Shown here: positions 11,248 to 24,925 of the stretch, piece after piece
Layout of the letters: the number at the start of each line of letters is the position of its first letter
Position numbering within the stretch: the first letter of the stretch is position 1
Origin: Craterostigma plantagineum
Lineage: Eukaryota > Streptophyta > Magnoliopsida > Lamiales > Linderniaceae
Direction of reading: 5' to 3'
Length of the DNA stretch: 64,000 nt
Assembly: GCA_027422505.1 (NCBI GenBank)
Contig: JAPQWV010000002.1
Location: 27,196,501-27,260,500 of the forward strand
Position numbers and translations under genes: made by a program
Notes under the pieces: model-generated
Seen by the model: only the letters and a program-made list of their open reading frames with translations
Told to the model about the DNA's origin: nothing
Database searches by the model: none

Positions 11248-14200
11248 ATGTTGGCAAGTAGCAAAAACCCATTCATGAATTGTAGTAATGATAGCTTTCA
11301 CGGAGGTGATGATGCCGAGGAAGATGAAGCTCTTGTCTTGGCTGCTTTGCAGAGGTCTCCCACTTACGATAGAGCGAAGATGGCGGTTTTCCGTAATATA
11401 GCTGGAGAGATTTCTCTAGTTGATGTTCGAAGTATTAATGAGGGTCAAGAAAAGAAGCAAGCATTGGATAAGGTTGTTCACGCAATCAACGGAGATATTG
11501 AGTCGTTTTTCAAGAGAGTAAGGAGGAGATTTGACGAGTAAGGATATCTGTATATATATTTCTGAGCTTTTTGTACAGTCTTATTCATTTGTCCTATTCT
11601 GTAGAAAAAGAAGTTGTAACTGATCTGTTTTCTGGTTATTTACATACACACAGAGTGGGATTGGAATTTCCAAAGGTTGAGGTTCGATTCCAAAATCTGA
11701 AGGTTGATGCTTTAGTCCACGTCGGCAGTAGGGCTTTGCCAACCATTCCAAATTTTATTTTCGATATGTCAGAGGTAACGTTGTTGGTTGGTGGATAAGT
11801 ATATGGACTGTGAATGCAATCGACTTCTAACATCATTCGACTTTGTTGGCTGTAGGCACTTCTGAGACAACTCGGGATTTTCTCCGACAAAAAACAGAAC
11901 TTGTCTATCCTAAACAACATCAGTGGTATTTTAAGGCCTTCAAGGTACGATTTTGTAGGTTCGACGAAACAAACTTCAAGTGCTGCTGTCAAAAATTGAT
12001 GATTAATAATGTAATGTGTATTTCCAAGAATGACGTTGCTTCTTGGACCTCCAAGCTCGGGAAAGACGACGTTTCTCCTTGCTCTTGCTGGTAGGCTCTC
12101 CAATAGTTTGAAGGTAAAAACCTGATAGATATGCAACAAGTAAGTTTAGGAGATTATACACAGAGCATTCTTACTCAAATTTATCTTTAAAGGTCTCGGG
12201 AGAAGTTACGTATAATGGACATAAACTGAAGGAGTTTACTCCTCAGAGGACTTCAACCTATGCAAGCCAACAAGATTGGCATATTGCGGAGATGACCGTA
12301 AGGGAGGTTCTTGATTACGCTGGACGATGTCAAGGTTCGGGATTCAAGCATGGTATGATCAATTCATCTTCCATATATCTTTCTTCCTTTTCCTTCTTTT
12401 AATGGAGAAGGGAAAAAAAAATAGTTACTCACATGAGAGCGTATATGTGATGGGTGAGAAGAAATGCTCATGGAACTCCTTAGGCGAGAGAAAGCCGCCG
12501 GAATAAGACCAGATAAGGATCTTGACTTCTTTATAAAGGTAAGAAAAAAAAATTGTTCAACGCAAAGCTCGAGCTTTCGAATCATTGTGGTTTCATTTTC
12601 TTTTGGGAAATCGTCGTTTTCTCCTAGGCAGTCGTGTTGGGAGAACACAGTAATATTCTCGTCGAGTACATCATGAAGGTGTTGTAAGCTATGCAACTTT
12701 CATTACCTTTCTTGTCAATCAATACCTTTTAACACTTTCCTTGCGTAACAAAACTCTGATATGTGAATGAAGATTTTAGGACTTGACATATGCGCCGATA
12801 CATTGGTGGGAGACGAAATGCTCAAAGGGATATCTGGCGGCCAAAAGAAGCGCCTTACGACTGGTATCTCTACCTATTATTACCTTCCCCTCAATCTTCT
12901 TCAGATTATTCAACAAGCGTACAAATAAATTTGTTTGCAGCTGAGCTGCTCATGGGAGCTTCGAGGGTACTTCTCTTGGACGAAATATCGACGGGCTTAG
13001 ATAGTTCGACGACACATCAGATCATCAGATACCTTAGGCATATGACTCATGCACTCGACTGTACGACGCTGGTCTCATTATTACAGCCAGATCCTGAGAC
13101 TTACGAAATGTTCGACGATGTAATCCTTCTGAGCGAGGGACAGATTGTATATCAGGGACCTCGCCTATCTGCGGTGGAATTTTTCGCTAACATTGGATTC
13201 AAATGCCCGTCCAGGAAAAATGTCGCCGATTTTCTACAAGAGGTATGTGCATCGCCTTGATGTTTTTCTTCTTCGCCCTTGATCGGAAACTCACTTGTTG
13301 AAAGCTCATAACTTAGGTAATATCAGAGAAGGATCAAGGACAGTACTGGTTTCTCAATGCTCAGTACAGATACGTAACAGTCTCAAAGTTTGCGGAAGGA
13401 TTTGAATCGTCAGGGGTCGGTAGTTTGCTAGCAAGGGATTTATCCATCCCGTTTGATAGACGTAATAATCATCCGCTCGCCCTCACTACCAAGACTTACG
13501 GTGTATCGAGGCTTAAGCTTCTGAGCATTATTTTCTCATGGCATAAGCTGCTCATGAGGAGGAATTCTCCAGTATTCATTTTCAAGTTCATTCAGGTAAC
13601 ACTCGATTTCCCGGCACACTGTTCTCGTTCGCTATAGAGAAAAAAAGAAAAGATTTTTTTCTTTTTTGAAGTTGGTTCAACTTTTACAAACCTGTGCAGC
13701 TTCTCCTAATCATTATGATCATGATGAGCGTGTTCTTTCACACGACAATGCACCACAACTCCATCTACGACGCTGGAGTTTACCTTGGCGCACTCTACTT
13801 TGGGATAGTTATGATTCTCTTCAATGGATTCATGGAAGTTCCCATGTTGATAGCCAAGCTGCCTATCCTCTACAAGCACAGAGATTTACGTTTCTACCCC
13901 TGCTGGGCGTACGCTCTTCCCTCGTGGCTTCTGACCATTCCCCTTTCGCTCGTGGAGTCTTTTCTATGGGTTGCAGCCACGTACTATGCCATTGGCTTCG
14001 ATCCCCAAATAACTAGGTAGTTAAGTTTTTGATCATCCAAATCCTTTCTTCGTCGAACTTTTATATAGCTGACGACATTGAGCTGTGAATAACAGATGCC
14101 TGAAGCAGTTCTTGCTGTACTTCTCCTTGCACCAAATGTCTATAGGCCTTTTCCGCGTTATGGCTTCGTTGGGACGAAACATGATAGTCGCTAACACCTT

Positions 14201-17200
14201 TGGATCCTTTGCCTTGTTGGTCGTGATGATCCTCGGAGGATTTATACTTTCTAGGGGTACTTTATATATAGCTTCTTGACGTTAAGATTATGTACTTTCT
14301 TTTTCGCGCTCGTGCTTGTAAGCAAGACGTGTCTTCTGTATAACAGATAGCATCCCCGTTTGGTGGATATGGGGTTATTGGATTTCGCCTATGATGTACG
14401 CCCAAAATGCAGCTTCAGTCAACGAATTCCACGGGCATTCGTGGAGTAAGGTACGGCACGATATATTCAGTAGCCAAGAACTTACTTCCTCATTGCATGT
14501 AATGAATGGAACTAAGATTCCTTCTTCCCATCTTTAGGAAGTTGGAAACTCTTCGATGGGAGACATGTTGCTGAAGGTTCGTAGTTTGTTTCCTGAGAAC
14601 TACTGGTATTGGATCGGCTTCGGAGCATTAGTCGGCTATACTCTACTGTTCAACACACTTTTCGCCTTGTTCTTGACTTACCTAAACCGTAAGTTTCGTT
14701 AAAAACGATTGATCTCATCTATCACATTCTCGGCTTATTGAAACCTTTTTCTTACAACAGCACTTGGGAATCAGCAAGCTATCGTGCGTACTCAGGATAA
14801 AAGCCGGAAAAGGGAAGGACGAGAGGAGAGCGGGCCCAGCATCATATCGTTCGGAGAGTTCTTGAAACATACCCACTCATTTACTGGTAATAAACTCAAA
14901 GAGCTTTGCATGTTCTCCTCGGTCCTATTGATGTCGTTAATTCTGATTCAGGCAATAGCAGGAGGCAACAGAGAGGAATGGTCCTTCCCTTTCCACCTCT
15001 TTCCATGTGTTTCGTCAACATCAGCTATTACGTCGACGTTCCTATGGTAGGCAGCATAGCATTCTTACACTTCACCGAAACTCCCCTTTGATCATTTACG
15101 CTGTAAATACGCTCGGCTATTACATCGTTATCAGGAATTAAAAGGCCAGGGCCTCGTAGAAGACAAACTGCAGCTGCTAAATAGCATCACGGGCGCATTT
15201 CGACCAGGCGTACTCACTGCGTTAATAGGCGTAAGCGGGGCTGGAAAGACAACCCTCATGGATGTCTTAGCGGGTTGTAAGACGGGCGGGCAAATCGAGG
15301 GAGATATATACATTTCAGGGTATCAAAAGAATCAAGAAACGTTCGCAAGAATCTCAGGCTACTGCGAGCAGAACGACGTCCATTCTCCTTGCCTCACCGT
15401 TCACGAATCCCTCTTGTTCTCTGCTTGGCTTAGGCTGTCTTCTCAGTGCAACCTAGCCACACAGCGAGTGAGAATCTTATTACCTCCTCGTTTTCATACG
15501 CAGTATAAAGTTTGGTCCTTCTTTTTTTTTTTACGCCTTTTAACTGCAGGCATTCGTGGACGAAGTAATGGAACTAGTTGAGCTAACTCCGCTCGAAAAA
15601 GCGCTGGTTGGGGTGCCTGGAGTTAATGGATTATCAGTCGAACAGAGAAAAAGGCTAACCATTGCAGTTGAGCTCGTCGCGAATCCTTCCATCGTTTTCA
15701 TGGACGAACCTACCTCGGGCCTCGACGCCAGGTCAGCAGCCATTGTAATGCGAGCTGTGAGGAACATCGTAGACACTGGTCGAACCATCGTCTGCACCAT
15801 TCATCAGCCAAGCATCGATATTTTCGAATCTTTCGACGAGGTTACATCACAATACGATGTTTACTACAAATTTATTCTCACGAACCTTTTAAGGGAAGGA
15901 ACAAACTTATATATAATTTGGTCCTTTTTCTTCTTCCAATAGCTGTTGCTGATGAAACAAGGAGGAAAGCTGATCTACGCAGGTCCGTTAGGCAGAAACT
16001 CAGGCAAGCTCATCAAGTATTTTGAGGTGACAATACTCACTCTATGCATCGTCATGTATGATCTTACACTCGTATGTATATGTTCGAATTATTTTCTGAA
16101 CCGTTCGAAAACCGTTTGTTAGGCTATCCCGGGAATTCGAAAAATAAGGGCTGGATATAACCCCGCAGCATGGATTCTTGAAGTTACATCTCCAGCCGAA
16201 GAACGTCGCCTCAGCGTCGACTTTGCAGAAATCTATCGCACTTCAAACTTGTTTCAGTAAGTCGTTCTGATTCTCTACAAACAATCCTTACTCTCTCAGA
16301 AATGTGCATGCTCTTTCCTTACATCTTCCTCTCCCTAAATCAAATCCTCAGGCAAAATCAAGACCTAGTGGAGAGGCTGAGGAAACCAGACAAGGACTCA
16401 AACGAACTGAGCTTCCCAAGCAAATACTCGCTCTCATTCTTCGGTCAGTTCACAGCATGCCTTTGGAAACAGTACCTTTCTTACTGGCGAAACCCACAGT
16501 ACACCGCCGTACGCTTCTTCTATACGACAATCATCTCCTTAATGTTCGGTACAATATGCTGGAAATTCGGCTCCAAAAGGTCACTCCCACCTCTCATCTA
16601 CACAATACATATCCTTTTTTCACATATCATGATCGTCCTCGGCTGATTATAATACGGACACTTTTACAGGGAAACACAGCAAGATATATTCAATGCAATG
16701 GGCTCAATGTACGCAGCAGTTCTGTTCATAGGGATTACGAACGCTACCTCCGTACAGCCAGTGGTATACGTTGAGAGATCAGTTTCGTATAGAGAGAGAG
16801 CTGCTGGGATGTACTCTGCCCTGCCGTTCGCCTTCGCCCAGGTGGCGGTCGAACTCCCATACGTATTCGTCCAGTCGATCATTTACAGCTCGATTTTCTA
16901 CTTCATGGCCTCATTCGAATGGAACCTTTGGAAATTCCTATGGTACACTTACTTCATGTACTTTACTCTGCTGTACTTCACCTTCTTCGGCATGATGACC
17001 ATCTCCATCACGCCCAACCACAACGTAGCTGCGATCCTCGGCGCGCCTTTCTACATGATGTGGAATCTCTTCAGCGGTTTCATGATATCGCACATGGTAA
17101 TAAGATGATCAAGGATCCATGTTCATGCATGGCGTCGTTTCTTTTTCTTTTTTTTGTTTTCTGATTTTCGGTTTTCTCAGAGGATTCCCGTGTGGTGGAG

Positions 17201-17456
17201 ATGGTACTACTGGGCTAATCCAATAGCATGGAGCTTATACGGTCTTCTAACGTCGCAGTATGGGGAAGATGACCAACTGGTGAAGCTCGGAGATGGTGGG
17301 GCCCACACGGTGCCCGTGAAACAGCTACTCGAAGATCAGTTTGGGTTCAGACATGAACTGTTGGGAGTTTCTGGTATTGTAGTGGTTGGCTTTTGCCTGG
17401 TTTTTGCGGTTACCTTTGCTTTTGCCATCAAGTACTTCAACTTCCAAAGGAGATGA
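11248..17456 (+). CDS. ABCG32-like: PDR-type full-size ABCG transporter, ABCG32/PEC1-like
   Basis: Twenty-three exons join in phase to 1,423 codons: 11248-11537, 11654-11774, 11856-11944, 12029-12113, 12193-12352, 12462-12538, 12628-12678, 12773-12863, 12941-13242, 13317-13595, 13700-14016, 14096-14256, 14347-14450, 14538-14688, 14761-14886, 14952-15046, 15135-15467, 15550-15840, 15943-16026, 16123-16256, 16352-16579, 16670-17096 and 17181-17456. The order is NBD1-TMD1-NBD2-TMD2. NBD1 has Walker [10 protein letters not shown], signature ISGGQKKR and Walker [13 protein letters not shown]2 has [17 protein letters not shown] and [12 protein letters not shown]. The C-terminus is [22 protein letters not shown] and the length point to ABCG32 (PEC1), a plasma-membrane exporter of cutin precursors. 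Divergences include [12 protein letters not shown] where relatives have TTGELLVGPA, and LAGCKTGG for LAGRKTGG, so a diverged paralogue is possible. Confidence 0.9.
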
Positions 17457-20400
17457 TGAGGTAGAGATGCATTCATATATGCATGTTCGAGGTGGTAATA
17501 AAACAGATTTGAAGTTTAATTTTTGGATGGGATGAAATTGTAATTAACAGGGTTGTATTGATTGAAAATACCATTTTTCACACAGATTCTTTTTCTTTTA
17601 AAGCATTAAGCATGGTTCAAGCAATGAATTCAAAGATAAGCAATGAATTCAAAGATTCTAACCAAATATCCCTTCAAAAAGAATGAATATATATATGATT
17701 CTAATTCTTGTTGATCCAGTAAAGTAAAACTATTATTTTTCATGTAGTTCTTAAACAAGGACTAAAATTTCTAAAGTCCAAATTCAAGTTTCTATTGGAC
17801 TTGATTCGATTGAACCCATTAACTCAATGGCCCGACCCATCATTCTTCATATGAACTAGAAAAAGCTTGGAGATTGCAACGAAGAGTTTTGTGGTTATGT
17901 CTCTCTTCTCTCCCTTACAAAAGGCCAAGAAGAGTTTCATTACGCAACAAACGATTCTCTCAATTCAGGTTTTGCAGCTTCAAAAGCTACATTCCACTGA
18001 ATAACAGTTACTAAAATCTAAAAAATTGGACCCAATATTTGGTGTAAGAATAGCTAGGGGTGGATCCATAGCTGGCCTCCTATGTGGACCTTCATTTTGT
18101 ATCTTTAGTTATGTAAGAAGACAGAATGTACAAAATAAATAACTATAAATATACTAGCAGAAAAATATGGGACAGAGAGAATATTAACAATTTTGTCGTC
18201 TGATTAATGATAAGTATATAATGCATGGCAAAATGGCATGCATGCCACACACAACGATGGTACTACTACAGTTTTCTTGATGACTACATTTGCATGCCTC
18301 GTCATCACAATCTATACGTTCTGCCCACTCCAATTTATATATATTTTGTTATGATCATCATTTACACAGAGGCAATGGCTTTTTGTTTGTGTTTGTGAGT
18401 GTGAATCTTGCTTGTGGAAAATAATATAACTTCGATTTGTATATTATAAGAAAACTAACAAAATCTTTTCTTTAGATATAAAGAAAATTTTTCAACGGGA
18501 AACAACAACGCAAGAAGGATCAGGACAGTGCGTGTCATTGATTCTATGATTTCTCTAGCTGATGAGAAGTGAAAAAAAAAAGAATGAAATTGGGTACTAG
18601 TGAAAAGGTGTCGGTCAGTATGTTAGTTTTAAAAATAAGAGATAATAAAAGGGTATATTAAGTTCCAGATTCCAAAAATATCTTAAAATAGGATTAAGAC
18701 CCTTTTCGAGAAACACTAGTTTAAATTACCCAAAATTTAGAGATAAAAACCTAAAATATGAACTGTTATCGGATTATCATTTTGTGTTATTTCAGAACAA
18801 TGAAGTGTTACTGCAAAACAATGAAGTGTTGCTGAACAAATCGGGTCCTTAAAACTAATTTTTTCATGACATGGCCTGAACGAAAATTGCCCCATAATAA
18901 AACTACTTGATTGTAATCTGCAATGTGAGAAATGATGGCGGAATCATAAGTTTGATGCCATTCTTTTCATATATATATATATATAATCATCCCCTCATGT
19001 GAATAATAAATAATGAATTTTCTTAAATTAACGTGTTGGAGAGGACGATTTAGGTTAGCAATGAATATGAGAGGGTCTACGGATGTATTGGCGATGTTGG
19101 GAATGGAAAAAAGCAAAATCTTTGAGAGATTTGCTTATAGTGCTCACGGTGGTTGCTCACGTTAGTGGACACCATAGCAAAACTATATATATTTATATAT
19201 ATATATTAGTGGACACCATAGCAAAACTATATATATATATTCTAACTTTAGTTACCCTCGCTATTACCATGATCCTAATTTATAGTTGCTTGCAACGCCA
19301 GGTGATGCATGACTTCTTGCATTTAAACAGCAAGGATGCATCTTATTCACTGTATATTGGAAGATGAAATAGAACTTAGACCGGAATTTTGTTTTCTTAT
19401 TTATTTTTTGATAATAGAAAATACCGTGTCTATATACGTGCAAAACTGCAATAACATTGATGAGCTGACATTTGCAGTGGTAGTAATAAGAGAGAGTGAC
19501 GTATGTATGTGTGTAGTTACTAGTTACCCCGTGGCGCGTGCATTGGTGAAGAAGAATTACGATGAAGCGTGTTGTGTGAATCTCCAATAAATAATTCACT
19601 TCCACATTAATGCATGCAATAAATGGAAATTTAATAATAATTGTTTAATTTCAGGTTACCGTACATTAAATCTAGATACTTTTTTAATAAGTCGATACAC
19701 AGAGAGGTATGGCATGGTACAACGTACGTAGAGAATGATGCGTGAGAATATATAGATAGATAGCATTACTACTGACTTGTACGAACATGGCATGGGAACA
19801 GGGCGTATGTAAGTTGCCATAGCTATATCAACAATAAAGTAAGGAAATATAAAATAATCGTAAAGCATTTTAATTTTGGAATAATTGACATTAGTTAGGT
19901 TAGCGGGGAATAGATAAAGAATGATCCGCCAAAAGTGTCACATTCAGTCTCCAAACTGACAAAGATACGTTAGGAACAAGGAAGATCTTATAGTAGATTC
20001 GAATTTTCATTTATTCATTAAAATATTTAAGATTGATTACTATCGGAAATCGAGAGTGCTTTGAGACTTAATAAATAATAGGAGGCGAGATTACAGTTGA
20101 GAGACATAAATGCTTGGCAGATCTTACTTCTTCTTCTACGCACGTGAGATCATCAGGTTTTTTGTCTATTATAGACTAATTAAATATCAGTGAAGAAGAA
20201 ACTCAAATAAAAAGGTGTAATGGTGTTCCAATCATTATTATAACTTATCCAAAGATTCCCTTATCTGCGCGTAAGAACGAACCTTACGACCGAACTAACT
20301 TAAAGTGTTATTAGGCAAAATTGCTTAAAATGGCTTTCTTTGGATAAAGAAAACTACATCTTTCTTGGGCAAAGGCTAATGAAAATGTATAACGCGCCTT

Positions 20401-20708
20401 CACATAAATAATGCACTTGTCCTGTATTTCACTAATCAGATTCTTTATCTTGTTTGAGTTAGATGCCTAAATTCTCAATCTAGATGTAATAATTTTATTT
20501 TTACTTTTTTTCTGGAAAAAAAGGAAAATTTCAGAAAGAAGCAAGCAAAACTCAATTCATTTACAAATTCAACAAGACAAATGTTACAAAAGAAAATGAA
20601 GCTAGAAAATCACATCATTGACCTAACATTCTCCCTCATCATCTTTTCCCCGACCCACTTAATTATAACTATTTATTTAATTTTTTTCCATTTGATATTA
20701 TGAAAGAG
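17457..20708. other. AT-rich spacer between the ABCG32-like and YUCCA genes
   Basis: The stretch holds 3' UTR sequence of the transporter, several (TA)n runs and a 44-bp tandem duplication at 19162-19240. No gene is supported. Confidence 0.55.
19162..19240. repeat. 44-bp tandem duplication
   Basis: TTAGTGGACACCATAGCAAA occurs at 19162 and again at 19206, each time followed by a TA-rich tail. Confidence 0.85.
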
Positions 20709-22564
20709 CTAGCTAGGTAAGCTATATGATACTGGAATATTCGAATATATGACTGTCGTTCTTCTCCATTGATGAGCAATATCTATTGCAATGGTAACTG
20801 CGTCCGAAGATGTTCCCAAGAGCCCTCTTCTTGCGAAACCAACTGCATACAATCCCTTCTCTCCTTTACAAACATTAGGGACCTTAGGCATTCCTTCTTT
20901 ACTGAAAAACTCACTCCCCTGCCAAAGTAATTTAAGAACAAATTGTAATTTTTATATACATAAAAGGAAGGCTCCAACTTGACAATATAGAGTTACTATT
21001 TCAAGAATGATGTTGACCTCATGATCATTTCTAAAGTTTTAATCATACCAGTCAGCGTCGGTCTAATTAGTTATTAGGTTATGTGCATGCAATTAGTATC
21101 CTATCAAAAACAACATATTGGCATTTGGACCTACCCTCGATCGAATCCAATCTTCCTAACCTAAATTATCACACCGTTATTGACATTAATTATATAGATA
21201 TATATTTATTACATTCTGATTCTTTCTGCATCAGCGTAAAGAACACTTTGTAGCCTACTGCATATGTAAGAAGGGCAGATAACGATATGTGACTGCAAAT
21301 GGAAAAATAGAAGAAAATAAAATATGATAAAAAGCTTAAAATGTATATACCTTTAGCCAACTCGGCACATTGCTCTTGTACCCAGTTGCCATGATTATGG
21401 CATCGAATTCTTTTTCTTGGCCATTCATGAACTTGGCCCCAGTTTTAGTAATCTCCTTTACACCTTCCATGACCTTTAGTAATACCAAAACACAATACTT
21501 ATTTATTATCATCAAAGTATTATACAACAGCCGTGAATCAATAAAAATATATATGTCGTAGAATTTACCTTAATCTTTCCTGATTTAATCTGTGACAGTG
21601 CTCCGACGTCGAGCACCGGCGTTTTCCCGGTGACGTTCTTCAGTTCGAGCGGGCCGGTTTTGGGCCTCTTAAGGCCCAAAATATCGGTGTTGCCTAATGA
21701 GATATTAGCAGCAAGTAGTAATAACTTGTCTACTAATCTCAAAGGTAGCCATTTCAGAAGTGCCATGGCTATAGAAAATGTGGAGATACCTAACATTTCC
21801 CTTGGAAGTACATGTACCTGGAAAATACGAAAGAGATAAATATACAAGTAATTAATAGAAGAAGAAGTCCTTTTTTTTATTTATTTATAGAAAACTACAG
21901 TGAAAAAAAGTGAAAGATAGAAGAAAACAAAGTACATAGTACTAGTATTACTATTTACTACTACTCACAGAGTTTCGGACCACCATGTGTGGGCTTGCAT
22001 TATGCCTAGAGAGATCTAAGCTCACTTCCATGCCAGAATTACCACAACCCACAACCAAAACCCTTTTCTTTTCAAACTCAGAGCCTGACTTGTAAACGCT
22101 GGTGTGAAGCAAAGTGCCTTGGAACTTGTCAAGGCCTTGAATATCTGGTAAGAACGGATCAGCATTTTCGCCACTAGCGACGATCAACCACTTTGAGAAA
22201 TAACGACAGTCTTGAGTCTTCACCTCCCACAAACCTCTGTCCGAATCGTACTCGGCTGAGAGTACAGTTTGCTTGAACTTGGGGGGTGGATAGAGAAGTG
22301 TTTGGCGTAGGCTTCCATGTATGAAACGAACTGACGTTTAGTTGGGTACTTTGGGAAGTGTTTGGGGAAGTTGAGCAAGGGGAGTTCGCAGAACTGCTTG
22401 GGTAAGTGAAGTTTGAGGCGATCGTAGGTTCTTTTCTGCCATAACGAAGCTATGCAATCGCTTCTTTCGAGGACTAGCGAAGGAACGCCGTGTTCTCTTA
22501 GGCAAGCTGCTACGGCGAGGCCTGAAGGACCTGCGCCTACTATGATAGGGCCTTGAGACAACAT
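20709..22564 (-). pseudogene. YUC: YUCCA flavin monooxygenase (YUC1/4-like) with a one-base frameshift
   Basis: Four exons (22564-21969, 21817-21569, 21473-21351, 20918-20709) would encode about 392 residues. YUCCAs convert indole-3-pyruvate to the auxin indole-3-acetic acid, using FAD and NADPH. Visible motifs are the FAD site GAGPSGLA (residues 10-17), the NADPH site [10 protein letters not shown] and the FMO-type [14 protein letters not shown] in exon 1 and [20 protein letters not shown] in exon 3 resemble YUC1/YUC4. Exon 1 is 596 nt, which is out of phase. A run of six Cs (22281-22286 on the plus strand as G) should be seven. Upstream of it the frame reads SIHPP, and the conserved continuation [14 protein letters not shown] is one frame off. 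All else is intact, so this may be a recent null allele or a base-calling error. Confidence 0.85.
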
Positions 22565-22742
22565 TTTCGTCTCTGTGTTAATTTGATGATGATGACGATG
22601 ATAGTCTTTTTCTTGTTTATAGCAAGTCATATTTATAGTACGAAGGGTAGTAAGTAAGTACGAAGAGGAGATCAACAACTACGAAGAGAGAAGTTTGGAG
22701 ATGGAGTGAGATGTTGTTAGTTGCTTATGATTTTCGTAGTGG

Positions 22743-22762
22743 GCTTTGCATTATATAAAGAA
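22743..22762 (-). promoter_or_regulatory. Candidate TATA box of the YUCCA gene
   Basis: The minus strand reads CTTTATATAATG roughly 190 bases above the ATG, a plausible distance with a leader of about 160 bases. Confidence 0.35.
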
Positions 22763-24234
22763 AAGAGATCGATGTGCGTGTGTGTGAGTGTGTGTTCTTG
22801 GTTCGAGTAAAAAAATGGTGATGGTAATAAATGGTTTATTGTGGAACAGAGAGTGTAACAGGGTTTTTTATGTGTAAGAGAGTGATTGATAGTGGAAGCA
22901 GAAAGGCGTGAATGTTAAGGAAAGGATTTGGTTTTTATCTATCTCATCTCTTCTCTTCTCTTCTCAAGGCATTTCTTCACAAGATACATACATACACATT
23001 TACATAAGAATATTTTATACATATATATACGTATATATGGGGAAATAGATTAGATGGAGTGTGTAAACTAAACGGTATGTAAGTATTGATTGATATACAT
23101 TGCTCGCAGATTTGGTCGTAATTAGCGTGTTCGTTCGTTAATATGCATTCGAATAACTAAATTGTATATGGAGACGACTATCGTTCTAATAGTTATTGCT
23201 GCGTCGCAGGAAACAGATATTATTCTAATGGACTTTGTTAACCTCTTTACAAGACCCACTTTACATTGGACACGTGTAATAACACTAAACCAATCTTGGT
23301 TTGATTTGTGAAAGACTACTGTTATTTGCTAGACATGTCTTCATTACGCCACAGATTTCTATTTTGATTAGTACTAGTAATATGTTAAGTTGCCCGCTAA
23401 AAATCATAATCAATAACATATTCAATTGCTGTCTTTGACAAGTCAACTTAGGCATATATATGATGATGTAGTAATATTTGATTCCAACGATCTAAGAAGA
23501 TTACGCTTAGAGAGACAATATATAAAGTAGAAACACAAGATCTAGGCTCTATAGCATAGATAGAGTAACGTCTTTAATTATTTATATCGCTGGCTCCAAC
23601 TCAAGAAATATATATATATATATATATATTATATGCCGTCTGCATCTATCTTGTCACGGTTATTATCTTCTTTATTTATTAATTTAATACCTCGAGTAAG
23701 CCTTTAATTAATTTCGGAGTGCTTCGGTTGGCTGGATTTATATTTGATTGACTGGGAAACTGTGGGATTTATGACTATTAATTAATAGGGGCTGGCTGCT
23801 GATATTTATTTCTGACTATTTTCTTCATTAAATAAATAAAATCCATATCAAATTGAAAGACAAATAAACAAAATTAAGTGGCATAGCAAAGCATGACGAT
23901 TTGTATTATTGTGGAGTACAGTTTCTCATTATTAGCTACTTATTTTTAATAATCATTGCATATAATCACGATGCCACCCTATTATCTCTGGCAAAAGGTA
24001 CAGACACTTGAATTGATTTATTTAATTAAATTTCGACTACAAAATGTAATGTGTATGCATATAGATAGTAGTTGGCAGGTGATAATGAAGTGTTATTAGT
24101 ACGGAGGGACTGTGTTACAAATTGGCGTCAGTTGTTTTGGGCTCTGGCGCACACCAACATATTAACATACAAGGAATAATACTTATTTACTTATATCATA
24201 GTGAAATTTGATCTTAATTAATTATATTTTGATG

Positions 24235-24276
24235 TCACGTGACCTCAGCAGACGTCATCAGCCTGCACGTCACGTG
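24235..24276. promoter_or_regulatory. Cluster of four ACGT-core (G-box/C-box) sites
   Basis: Within 42 bases the sequence holds TCACGTGA, GACGTCA and CACGTCACGTG. These are classic bZIP/bHLH binding cores (ABF, HY5, PIF families). The site lies 1.7 kb above the YUCCA ATG and 1.9 kb above the patatin ATG, so the target gene is uncertain. Binding is inferred only. Confidence 0.45.
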
Positions 24277-24885
24277 TGAAATTTAATGGCTCTTTCACTT
24301 ATTTGACGGGCCCCCAACCACACACCTTTGCTTCTCTAACTGTGAAAGCCCAGATTTTGATTTCTTCAAAATTACAAAACAGCCCCCCCCCACGCATCTT
24401 CCAATCCTCAATGTTATTTCAGTTTAGAGAGAGACTAATATCAAACTATTATATTAATCTAAAGATTTACTCAACAGTCAGTCAATACTCAAACTTTTGT
24501 CCTGCGTACCAAAGGCGATCCATATTTAATTTCCCTTGTACAAATGAATGGCTAGTGCCAGTAGATCGAATTTCCAAGCACATAGGATAGGTTCCCACGC
24601 AATATGAGGTGACGTTCAACTATACATGTCAACTATCAAATTAATTTTAATATTAGAAAAAGATATATCGTCTCTCAATAAACTAAAATTGATGCGAGGG
24701 AGGAAGTGCAGTAAAAAATGTTAATTTTGGGAGTTGACAGTTTCTTACCGTAGTGGGTTTTCATCCAATTCGCCACGTGTCGCAACCCCCTTAGTTCTTT
24801 GTTCAGTTACCAGTTTGGGAAACAGTATGTTGCTACCCCAAAAATGTCTAAATTCAAGCAAACCTATCGTCATGGGCGTCTTCTG

Positions 24886-24925
24886 AGCCGTCGGATTTCG
24901 AAAATCTGACGTACATCCGACGGCT
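24886..24925. repeat. Perfect 11-bp inverted repeat
   Basis: AGCCGTCGGAT (24886-24896) pairs with ATCCGACGGCT (24915-24925) around an 18-bp loop. It is GC-rich in an AT-rich setting. Confidence 0.85.

Noticed and set aside
11248..17456. ABCG32-like gene as a pseudogene, because simple translations show several frame changes
   Set aside because: All apparent breaks vanish with standard GT-AG exons. All 23 exon lengths close in phase and match the paralogue.
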